The notes below the pieces were generated by a model, which was not told the DNA's origin, made no database searches, and saw only the letters and a program-made list of their open reading frames with translations. The translations under genes were made by a program, and so were the position numbers. Below are positions 8,997-16,106 of a stretch of 64,000 nucleotides of DNA, one piece after another; the stretch's first letter is position 1; every line of letters begins with the position of its first letter. The stretch is taken from contig CAMYAB010000002.1 of the NCBI GenBank assembly GCA_947253625.1, positions 115,380 to 179,379 on the forward strand. Direction: 5' to 3'. Origin of the DNA: an uncultured Porphyromonadaceae bacterium. Its GTDB lineage: Bacteria; Bacteroidota; Bacteroidia; Bacteroidales; Porphyromonadaceae.

Positions 8997-9084
8997 CTTC
9001 TATCCGTCTAGGTGATCGCTTCTATCCGTGAAGAGTTTCGCTTCTATCCGTGAAACAGATCGCTTCTATCCGTTAAAAAAACAG
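8997..9084. repeat. Tandem 22-bp repeat array, family A (4 units)
   Basis: Four units begin at 8997, 9019, 9041 and 9063, each exactly 22 bp apart, all opening with CTTCTATCCGT and mostly closing with TCG. The array sits in the 541-bp gap between the divergent nuclease operon and the FKBP genes. The rest of the gap holds the promoter boxes at 8785 and 9243, an A/T-rich tract near 8940-8995 and a 30-bp family E element at 9182. I see no gene in it. Two more family A arrays occur at 35582 and 53442. Confidence 0.9.
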
Positions 9085-9181
9085 CCTCTTGTAACCAGTT
9101 GGTTTTCTGTTGTTTGTAAGGACGTGGATTTGGACCACAAAATAGGTGCTCCTCAGTCGTTTTTTTGGGGGGAATTATGAT

Positions 9182-9211
9182 AAATGTGCGAGATGAGCAT
9201 TTCGTGCAACA
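9182..9211. repeat. 30-bp dispersed element, family E copy 1
   Basis: The stretch from AAATGTGCGAGA to TTCGTGCAACA matches 44781-44810 at 26 of 30 positions. Both copies are intergenic. The core GCATTTCGTGC can fold as a short hairpin. Confidence 0.6.
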
Positions 9212-9242
9212 CCCCTAAGATAGAAAGCTTGCTAAATTTTGC

Positions 9243-9250
9243 TACCTTTG
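9243..9250 (+). promoter_or_regulatory. Putative -7 box for the FKBP pair
   Basis: TACCTTTG matches the Bacteroidota TAnnTTTG box, 31 bp before the ATG at 9282. No well-spaced TTTG -33 box is seen. Confidence 0.5.
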
Positions 9251-9281
9251 CAAGGTTAATTTAAAATACCCAATAATAACG

Positions 9282-9866
9282 ATGAATAAAGTAAGCTACG
9301 CACTCGGTCTGAGTATCGGCAACAACTTCCGCAACGCAGGTATTCATGAGTTGAATACCGAGGACTTTGTCCGCGCCCTCAATAGTGTGCTGAATGATGA
9401 AGAGCCGGAGATAAGCTACGATGATGCCAAGCAGGTCGTAAACGAGTACTTCGCACAACTACAGGAGGATCGCTATGAGAATAACCGTGCGGCCGGGGCG
9501 GAGTACCAGATGATCAATGGACAACGTGAGGGGGTGACGACTCTGGCGTCGGGTGTACAATATAGTGTACTCAAGCATGGCAATGGTCCCAAGCCCACCG
9601 CTAATGATACCGTGAAGTGCCACTATGAAGGTTCGCTCATCAATGGCACGGTATTTGATAGCTCTATCAAGCGAGGAGAGCCGGCCACGTTTCCGGTCAA
9701 TGGGGTAATTAAAGGCTGGCAGGAAGTGCTCCAACTGATGAGCGTGGGTGATAAGTGGCGCGTGGTCATTCCCTACCAATATGCCTATGGCGAACATGGC
9801 GCAGGTCAGGCTATTGAGCCCTATAGCACTCTAGTCTTTGATATTGAGCTCCTCGGGATAGAATAA
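9282..9866 (+). CDS. FKBP-type peptidyl-prolyl cis-trans isomerase, no export signal
   Basis: The protein has 194 residues. The N-terminal half (about 1-85) is an FKBP_N-type helical dimerisation region beginning with the diagnostic SYALGLSIGNNF. The C-terminal half is an FKBP domain with GVQYSVLKHGNG, VFDSSIKRGEPATFPVNGVI, IPYQYAYGEHG and the closing LVFDIELLGIE. It catalyses Xaa-Pro isomerisation and may act as a folding helper. No signal peptide is present, so a cytoplasmic site is likely. A lipoprotein paralog follows 33 bp downstream, giving a cytoplasm/envelope pair from one transcript. Confidence 0.93.
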   Translation: MNKVSYALGLSIGNNFRNAGIHELNTEDFVRALNSVLNDEEPEISYDDAKQVVNEYFAQLQEDRYENNRAAGAEYQMINGQREGVTTLASGVQYSVLKHGNGPKPTANDTVKCHYEGSLINGTVFDSSIKRGEPATFPVNGVIKGWQEVLQLMSVGDKWRVVIPYQYAYGEHGAGQAIEPYSTLVFDIELLGIE

Positions 9867-9899
9867 AAACAACTAATAACAACTAATAAAAACAGAACT

Positions 9900-10625
9900 A
9901 TGAAGAAAATAGGACTAACACTATTGGCTGCTACAGCCACTTCTCTGGGTGTGATGATCTTGAGCTCATGTGGAGGCAAGACGGGTACATCCAAACTCAA
10001 AACAAGTGCCGACAGTGCCGCCTATGCAGTAGGTATGGTCAATGGATTTGGCATGGGTGAGGGGATTGCAAACCTCCCCGGTGACAAGCTGGATCTGGAT
10101 ATGATTGTCGCAGCACTTCGTGATGGTGTCAAAGGTGATACATCCGTGATGCATCCCAGAGACGCTCAAGCATTTTTGCAGTCTTATTTCATGAAGGCTC
10201 AGCAAAAGCAGGATGAAGAAAACCGCACCAAGGGTGAGAAGTTTTTGGAGGAAAACAAGACCAAAGAAGGCGTCCAGACCACAGCCAGTGGCCTTCAGTA
10301 CAAAGTGACTGAGGAGGGAACCGGTGTGATCCCAAGCGCAACCGATACCGTGGTGGTAAACTACAAGGGTACACTCCTGAGCGGTGAGGTGTTTGACTCC
10401 TCGTATGATCGTGGCGAACCGGCTGAGTTCCCCCTCAATGGTGTAATCCCCGGATGGACTGAGGGACTGCAACTGATGAAGGAGGGAAGCAAGTTCACTC
10501 TATGGATCCCGGCTGAGCTGGCCTATGGCCCTCGTCCTCTGAATCGTGATGGCGGCTATCAGACCCTCATATTTGAGTGCGAGCTGATGAAGGTAAAGCC
10601 TGCGGTTGCAAAAAATGAGAAATAA
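9900..10625 (+). CDS. FKBP-type peptidyl-prolyl isomerase, lipoprotein
   Basis: The 241-residue protein starts with a lipoprotein signal (lipobox LSSC, Cys about 24), then the FKBP_N region (SAAYAVGMVNGFGMGEG) and a Lys/Glu-rich linker helix near 95-125. The FKBP domain carries GLQYKVTEEGTG, VFDSSYDRGEPAEFPLNGVI, WIPAELAYG and TLIFECELM. It should act as a prolyl isomerase/chaperone on exported proteins. It is paralogous to the upstream gene and probably co-transcribed, with the terminator at 10660 closing the unit. Confidence 0.93.
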   Translation: MKKIGLTLLAATATSLGVMILSSCGGKTGTSKLKTSADSAAYAVGMVNGFGMGEGIANLPGDKLDLDMIVAALRDGVKGDTSVMHPRDAQAFLQSYFMKAQQKQDEENRTKGEKFLEENKTKEGVQTTASGLQYKVTEEGTGVIPSATDTVVVNYKGTLLSGEVFDSSYDRGEPAEFPLNGVIPGWTEGLQLMKEGSKFTLWIPAELAYGPRPLNRDGGYQTLIFECELMKVKPAVAKNEK

Positions 10626-10659
10626 GCCAAGCTAATTGGGTGACTCAATCCAAGCTAGG

Positions 10660-10695
10660 GGGTGTGTCAAAACTGCGGTTTTGGCACACCCTTTC
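10660..10695 (+). terminator. GGGTGTGTCAAAAC hairpin terminator
   Basis: A 14-bp stem (one G-T pair) with loop TGCG is followed by a T-rich run. It lies 35 bp after the FKBP lipoprotein stop. The stem sequence recurs at 22173 and 35360. Confidence 0.85.
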
Positions 10696-10766
10696 TTTCT
10701 AGCCTTCGGTCAGTCCGGTTTTGAGACAGGAGAGATAGGAGAGTTGCACTCTCCTTGTTTCTCTCT

Positions 10767-10794
10767 TTTGTTTTGGGAAGTTTCGGTACATTTG
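10767..10794 (+). promoter_or_regulatory. Putative promoter of the DUF4837 gene
   Basis: TTTG at 10767-10770 and TACATTTG at 10787-10794 are spaced 16 bp, slightly shorter than the usual 19-21. Initiation near 10800 would exclude the ATG at 10796 and supports the start at 10829. Confidence 0.5.
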
Positions 10795-10828
10795 TATGAA
10801 GTATATATATTGTGCAAAAATAGATTGT

Positions 10829-11863
10829 ATGATGAGGAAAAATGTAGGCATACTCTGTCTTTTGCTCGGGTTGTCGTTGTTTTGGGGATGTGGAGAAAAA
10901 CAAAAAAAGAATCCTCTCGGAGCTACGGGGGCACCATCTTCTCTGATGGTGGTGTTGCCTGACGGCATGGATAGCGGTGCAATCAGAGACAGTATCGCCG
11001 GTGCCTTTGCGCGCCCCGTCTTTGTTTTGCCACAGAAGGAGCCGATGCAGGACTTGATGTATACTACTGCCGGCAACTTTTCAGCAATGTTCCGATCGTT
11101 GCGCAACATCCTCTTTGTCAGTATTGACCCCAAAAGGTACACCCAGCCATCGGTGAGTATCGTCCGTGATCAGTACGCTGATGGACAATTATTGATCCAT
11201 GCCAAGTCGGAGAGCCTAGACTCTTTTTATCGGCTCCTACGCGTGCGCGGTGCACAGCTGAGCAAGTATATCTATGAAGAGGAGATCAAGCGGTGGGAGT
11301 CTGTCTTGAAGCAAACTTACTCGAGCCCTTTTGCCGGGCTGGTGGAGCAGAAGATTCAAGGGTATACGGTGAATGTACCGGTGGAGATGAAGTACAGCCA
11401 TGAGGGAGAGGACTTTGTGTGGGCCTCCAATATGGATGGCAAGCGTCGTCTAGACTTCCTCGTCTACACTTTTCCATACTCGGACGAAAACACATTTACT
11501 CTTGACTACCTTATCCATAAGCGGGACTCTGTTTTGGCGCAAAATGTTACGGGACAGTACGATGGATCCTATATCACCACGGAGAAGCGTGTGCCACCTG
11601 CCTTTCGTGGATTTGAGTATAAGGGGGGCTATCGAGCAGAGATCAGAGGCTTGTGGGCAATGGTCAATGATATGATGGGTGGTCCTTTTGTCCTGCATGC
11701 GATGCTTGATGCCTCTCAAAAGCGAGTGGTAGTCGCCGAGGCACTGGTCTATGCACCGGCTACGAAAAAGCGAAACCTGATGTTGCTCAATGAGGCGGCA
11801 CTTTTCACTTTGCGTCCGGTCGGATCAGATTTTGACACCCATACTTTTCCCGAAGAAGAATGA
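10829..11863 (+). CDS. DUF4837 family lipoprotein
   Basis: The chosen start (MMRKNVGIL; 10832 equally possible) gives 344 residues and leads straight into a lipoprotein signal with FWGC. An in-frame ATG at 10796 would place 11 odd residues before the signal and lies at or before the predicted transcription start. The body matches the Bacteroidota DUF4837 pattern, notably the RGLWAMVNDMMGGPFVLHAM block near 285-305. Function is unknown; it is an exported, lipid-anchored protein. It overlaps pdxA by 4 bp (ATGA), so the two are translationally coupled. Confidence 0.85.
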   Translation: MMRKNVGILCLLLGLSLFWGCGEKQKKNPLGATGAPSSLMVVLPDGMDSGAIRDSIAGAFARPVFVLPQKEPMQDLMYTTAGNFSAMFRSLRNILFVSIDPKRYTQPSVSIVRDQYADGQLLIHAKSESLDSFYRLLRVRGAQLSKYIYEEEIKRWESVLKQTYSSPFAGLVEQKIQGYTVNVPVEMKYSHEGEDFVWASNMDGKRRLDFLVYTFPYSDENTFTLDYLIHKRDSVLAQNVTGQYDGSYITTEKRVPPAFRGFEYKGGYRAEIRGLWAMVNDMMGGPFVLHAMLDASQKRVVVAEALVYAPATKKRNLMLLNEAALFTLRPVGSDFDTHTFPEEE

Positions 11864-12945
11864 TGAGGAACAACGTATTCAAGATAGGTATCACCCACGG
11901 TGACTACAATGGCGTGGGCTATGAAGTGTTACTCAGGACACTGTCCGATGAACGGATGCTGGAGCATTTTATACCGGTGGTGTATGGTGTACAGGAGATA
12001 CTGGAGTACTATGAGAACCTATTGTCGATTGACCTTCCCGTAAAAATGAGGGTTGTCGGCAATGCCGGTGAGGCGACTCCCGGTACTCTCAATCTTGTCT
12101 CGCTTTCAACAAATGGTGCTGTCCCGGAGGTGACCCCGGGTGTGCCCACACAAGCCGCCGGTGCTCTGGCCGTCCTTGCCCTACAGAGGGCAAGGGAGGA
12201 TGTGATGGCCGGTCGTATAGATGCAGTAGTCACGGCTCCTATCAACAAGGACATGGCTAGGAGTCGAGACTTTGAATATCCCGGGCACACGGAGTATTTT
12301 GCGGCACCATTTCCGGACGCTCGTCCTCTAATGCTGTTTCGGATGGCGGGACTGCCGGTGGTCGGACTTGTGACTACGCACCTCCCCCTGCGAATGGTGC
12401 CTGAGACAATTACGGAGGAGCTCCTAGAGGACTATCTCTTGAGACTGGAGAGAGCATTGAGTGTGGACTTCTGTATCCAGAAACCACGGATAGCCGTAGT
12501 AGGGCTCAATCCCCATGCCGGCGAAAATGGACTTTTGGGAAGAGAAGAGGAGCGAGTGATCGCGCCGGTCATCCAGCGGTTGTTTGAAAATGGGATGCTT
12601 GTCTTTGGACCATATGCCAGTGATGGACTGTGGGGTAGTGGAGCATACCGTCGCTTTGATGCCATTGTGTCGATGTATCACGATCAGGGGCTGATCCCAT
12701 TCAAACTCCTCGGAATGAGTGGTGGAGTCAATGTTACCTCCGGACTGCCAATACCCAGGACCTCCCCCGACCATGGTACTGCGTATGATATAGCCGGAAA
12801 GGGTATTGCTGACCCAGCTTCGTTCAGGGCATCAATTTTTGAGGCTATAGATATCTTGAGAAATAGAGCTCTGCACGCAGAACTTACCTCCAATCCGCTT
12901 GTCGATAGATATACAAGTGGAAGAGAAGAACGTGGTCGAAACTAA
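11860..12945 (+). CDS. pdxA: 4-hydroxythreonine-4-phosphate dehydrogenase
   Basis: PdxA oxidises 4-phosphohydroxy-threonine with NAD in the deoxyxylulose-phosphate route to vitamin B6. Family marks in the 361 residues: GITHGDYNGVGYEV at the N-terminus, TAPINKD near 125, GHTEYFA near 141 (metal His), GLNPHAGENG near 214, YHDQGLIPFK near 270 and TSPDHGTAYDIAGKG near 306. The other dehydrogenase of the pathway, pdxB, is at 40101 in this window. A second ATG at 11863 is an equally good start. Confidence 0.96.
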   Translation: MMRNNVFKIGITHGDYNGVGYEVLLRTLSDERMLEHFIPVVYGVQEILEYYENLLSIDLPVKMRVVGNAGEATPGTLNLVSLSTNGAVPEVTPGVPTQAAGALAVLALQRAREDVMAGRIDAVVTAPINKDMARSRDFEYPGHTEYFAAPFPDARPLMLFRMAGLPVVGLVTTHLPLRMVPETITEELLEDYLLRLERALSVDFCIQKPRIAVVGLNPHAGENGLLGREEERVIAPVIQRLFENGMLVFGPYASDGLWGSGAYRRFDAIVSMYHDQGLIPFKLLGMSGGVNVTSGLPIPRTSPDHGTAYDIAGKGIADPASFRASIFEAIDILRNRALHAELTSNPLVDRYTSGREERGRN

Positions 12946-12990
12946 ACAGAAAGGTGGTGTCACTTTTTAGCTAAACAATGGAGCAGTAGG

Positions 12991-13974
12991 ATGAAGTATT
13001 TGCTGATAGTCAACCCCAACTCCGGCCCTAGGCGATTTTCGTATAGGAGTGTGGAGAAAATCGTAGATGCCATCCAGCAGGCGGGGCACTCTGTCGAACC
13101 ACGTCTCACGGAATATGCCGGGCATGGATTTGAGTTGGCCCAAGCCGCACTTGATCAAGACTATGATGTGGTGGTGGCTTGTGGCGGTGATGGTACAGTG
13201 AATGAGGTCGGTGAAGCTCTCAGAGGGACTTCGAAGCCACTTGGTATCCTTCCGCGGGGATCCGGAAATGGTTTGGCACGTGAATTGTGCATCCCAATGT
13301 CTATGGATAAGGCATTGGAGGTTTTGTTGCGCAACGACCAAGTGCGCATCGACACATGTGTGGCGAATGGAGAGCCGTTCTTTACGACTTGTGGAATAGG
13401 ATTTGATGGAAAGGTGTCCGATGACTTTGCAAGCTCGGAAAGGCGTGGCATAGCCAATTATGTGGCCGACTCGGTCAACTCCTACTTTGGCTATCAGCCA
13501 GCAGACGTACTGATCAATATCGATGGGGTGGAAAAGAGTGCACGAGCGTTCCTCGTAACTGTGGCTAATGCCAGCCAATATGGCAACAATGCATTCATAG
13601 CGCCAAATGCGAGTATGAGAGATGGAGTGCTGGATGTGACGATCATCAAAAATTTCCCGAAAGTAGAGGGAGGACGGATAGCCTATCAACTCTTCTCCGG
13701 AGATCTGTCGGACAATGAATACACCAAGATGTATCGCGGGAAGAGAATCAAAATATCAACCTATGAGCCCGCATTGTACCACATTGATGGAGAGCCAAGA
13801 GGAGCAGTGACCAACTTGGAAATAGAGGTGGTGCCCAATAGCCTGACTGTGTGTGCCGGAAAGGATAGTGACAGAGCCAGAAATATATTTGATTTTTTTA
13901 ACGACATTACCGGGTCAGTTGAGAGGTTGGGGCATGATGTAAGGAGTTTTTTCAGTCTGAACACTAAAGAGTAA
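12991..13974 (+). CDS. Diacylglycerol/lipid kinase family protein (YegS/BmrU type)
   Basis: The 327-residue protein has the DAGK catalytic pattern: NPNSG near 9, the nucleotide-binding CGGDGTVNEV near 62 and LPRGSGNGLAREL near 90. The C-terminal beta-sandwich carries GFDGKVSDDF and PNASMRDGVLDV. These enzymes phosphorylate lipid hydroxyls with ATP at the cytoplasmic membrane face, for example diacylglycerol or sphingoid bases; the exact lipid cannot be read from sequence. It ends 4 bp before engB, suggesting one operon. Confidence 0.9.
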   Translation: MKYLLIVNPNSGPRRFSYRSVEKIVDAIQQAGHSVEPRLTEYAGHGFELAQAALDQDYDVVVACGGDGTVNEVGEALRGTSKPLGILPRGSGNGLARELCIPMSMDKALEVLLRNDQVRIDTCVANGEPFFTTCGIGFDGKVSDDFASSERRGIANYVADSVNSYFGYQPADVLINIDGVEKSARAFLVTVANASQYGNNAFIAPNASMRDGVLDVTIIKNFPKVEGGRIAYQLFSGDLSDNEYTKMYRGKRIKISTYEPALYHIDGEPRGAVTNLEIEVVPNSLTVCAGKDSDRARNIFDFFNDITGSVERLGHDVRSFFSLNTKE

Positions 13975-13978
13975 AGTA

Positions 13979-14575
13979 ATGGATATTCGTACAGCTGTAT
14001 TTTACAAAAGTAGCTCTGTGCTAGAGCAATGCCCATCAGATGGTCGGGCAGAGTTTGCGTTTATTGGTCGATCTAATGTAGGGAAGTCTTCTCTGATCAA
14101 TATGTTGCTACAAAAGGGGACTCTTGCCAAAACATCTCAGACGCCCGGTAAAACACAGCTTATCAATCACTTTTTGGTGAATGACCAATTTTATATTGTC
14201 GACTTGCCCGGATATGGTTTTGCGAAAGTTCCGAAGCCAGTCCAGCGTGACCTGACTCGAATGATTGCGGACTATACCGAAAAGCGTAATGAAATGGCGT
14301 GCCTTTTTATTCTTCTGGACATTAGGCATGACCCCCTTCGGATAGACTTGGACTTTATCAACAAAATGGGGGTGGCAGGGGTTCCTTTTGCGCTTGTTTT
14401 TACCAAATCGGATAAACTTTCCGCCACAGCCGCAAAAATCAAAGTCCAAGATTATATGAATAAACTAAGTGAGACCTGGGAGGAGCTTCCACCGTATTTT
14501 ATAACCTCGTCCGCCAAGAAAAGTGGGCGAGAGGAACTCCTAGACTACTTGGAGCAAATCCTTGAGTCAATGTGA
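13979..14575 (+). CDS. engB: Ribosome biogenesis GTP-binding protein EngB/YsxC
   Basis: The 198-residue protein has the full small-GTPase set: G1 GRSNVGKSS near 31, G3 DLPGYGF near 76, G4 TKSDK near 141 and a terminal SAKK G5. Length matches the EngB/YihA family, a GTPase needed for late large-subunit assembly. It lies between the lipid kinase and lptB, with 33 bp to the latter. Confidence 0.96.
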   Translation: MDIRTAVFYKSSSVLEQCPSDGRAEFAFIGRSNVGKSSLINMLLQKGTLAKTSQTPGKTQLINHFLVNDQFYIVDLPGYGFAKVPKPVQRDLTRMIADYTEKRNEMACLFILLDIRHDPLRIDLDFINKMGVAGVPFALVFTKSDKLSATAAKIKVQDYMNKLSETWEELPPYFITSSAKKSGREELLDYLEQILESM

Positions 14576-14608
14576 TCCGTATCTCACTTTTGTATGCGAT
14601 AGTACTCC

Positions 14609-15352
14609 ATGAAGCTAAGAACTGAAGACCTCGTAAAGAAATACAAAAATAGGACTGTCGTCAATCATGTCTCCATTGATGTCTCCCAAGGAGAGATCGT
14701 GGGACTATTGGGACCAAATGGTGCGGGCAAAACGACTACATTCTACATGACAGTCGGATTGGTTACACCAAATAATGGTCGGATTTTTCTCGATGATCGA
14801 GAGATTACCAATGAGCCAATCTACAAGCGTGCTCGCCTAGGAATAGGCTACTTGGCACAAGAGGAGTCAATATTTCGCAAGATGTCGGTGGAGGACAATA
14901 TCCTGTCTGTATTGGAAATGACCGGAATGACTCGTGAGGCCCAGATCAATAAGCTGGAGCAGTTGATCGATGAATTTGGCTTGGAAAAAGTGCGTAGAAA
15001 CCTAGGTGAGAGACTGAGTGGTGGCGAACGTAGGCGCGCAGAGATAGCCCGATGCCTTGCGATTGATCCAAAGTTTATCATGCTGGATGAGCCCTTTGCC
15101 GGTGTGGACCCCATAGCAGTACAGGATATACAGTCTATAGTGGCAAAGCTCAAGCGACAAAACATAGGCATACTGATTACCGACCACAATGTCAATGAAA
15201 CTCTCTCCATCACCGATCGAGCGTATCTCCTTTTTGAAGGGAAAGTGCTCTTTCAGGGCAAGGCTGAGGAGTTGGCAGATAATGAGATCGTACGAGAAAA
15301 ATACCTGGGAAGGGATTTTGTCCTACGTCGCAAGCACTTCGATGATCTATGA
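14609..15352 (+). CDS. lptB: LPS export ABC transporter ATP-binding protein
   Basis: The 247-residue ABC ATPase carries Walker A GPNGAGKTTT near 37, Q-loop YLAQEESIF near 86, signature LSGGERRR near 138, Walker B FIMLDEPFAGVDP near 157 and the switch His in ITDHN near 192. The GVDPIAVQDIQ segment is typical of LptB, which powers lipopolysaccharide extraction from the inner membrane with LptFG. It overlaps recR by 4 bp. Confidence 0.93.
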   Translation: MKLRTEDLVKKYKNRTVVNHVSIDVSQGEIVGLLGPNGAGKTTTFYMTVGLVTPNNGRIFLDDREITNEPIYKRARLGIGYLAQEESIFRKMSVEDNILSVLEMTGMTREAQINKLEQLIDEFGLEKVRRNLGERLSGGERRRAEIARCLAIDPKFIMLDEPFAGVDPIAVQDIQSIVAKLKRQNIGILITDHNVNETLSITDRAYLLFEGKVLFQGKAEELADNEIVREKYLGRDFVLRRKHFDDL

Positions 15353-15972
15353 GTCTTGGTAGCTATTCTCGACTGTTGCAGAAGGCCGTGGATGCTTTCT
15401 CGGGACTACCGGGAGTTGGTCGCAAGAGCGCTATGCGCTTGGCTCTCTTTTTGCTCCGACAAGACAAGGATTTCACACACCAGTTTACAGCTGATCTAAA
15501 CGCCTTTGTTGATGAGATCCACTTTTGTGAAAAGTGCCACACTATCTCCGATGACCATATTTGCAGTATCTGTAAGGATCCTCAGAGGGATGATAGCATC
15601 CTCTGTGTCGTGGAGAGCATCCGTGAGGTGTTGGCCATAGAACGTACCGGGCTCTATAGAGGTAGATATCACGTGCTGGGAGGGCTTGTTTCGCCTATGG
15701 ATGGAGTTCGAGCGAGTGACCTTTTCTTGGATGATCTTCCCAAAAGAGTGCAGGAGGAGGGGGTGACCGAAGTGTTGTTGGCCCTGAGTACGACTATGGA
15801 GGGGGATACGACCAATTTTTACGTCTATAAGTTGCTCGAGCCTCTCAATGTCCGAGTCACCGTTATTGCGCGAGGTGTGTCCATAGGTGATGAGCTGGAG
15901 TATGCCGATGAGGTTACTTTGGGCCGAAGTATCGAAAACCGTGTGGACTTCTCTTCTACCCTGAGAAAATGA
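15349..15972 (+). CDS. recR: Recombination mediator RecR
   Basis: The 207-residue protein begins with the helix-hairpin-helix FSGLPGVGRKSAMRLALF, followed by the Cys4 zinc finger (CEKC...CSIC, about 57-75) and a Toprim domain starting LCVVESIREVLAIE. It ends with GDELEYADEVTLGRSIENR. RecR acts with RecO and RecF in loading RecA at gaps. It is translationally coupled to lptB. The 134 bp after it hold only a leader for parC, with a possible GCTACC/GGTAGC hairpin near 16050-16077. Confidence 0.96.
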   Translation: MSLGSYSRLLQKAVDAFSGLPGVGRKSAMRLALFLLRQDKDFTHQFTADLNAFVDEIHFCEKCHTISDDHICSICKDPQRDDSILCVVESIREVLAIERTGLYRGRYHVLGGLVSPMDGVRASDLFLDDLPKRVQEEGVTEVLLALSTTMEGDTTNFYVYKLLEPLNVRVTVIARGVSIGDELEYADEVTLGRSIENRVDFSSTLRK

Positions 15973-16106
15973 ATAAAGAAGCCCACTGTTACAGGAGACC
16001 AGTGGCTGATTTGGCTTTTGATGAGTGCTCGTTTTTGAGTAGGTTTGTAGGCTACCGTTGCGCTTTTGCGGGGTAGCGGAGCTGTTTTTACCAACAAGAA
16101 CATCCA

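Noticed and set aside
8997..9084. 22-bp arrays as CRISPR loci
   Set aside because: Units are contiguous, with no 30-nt unique spacers, no cas genes are present and only 4-5 units occur per locus.
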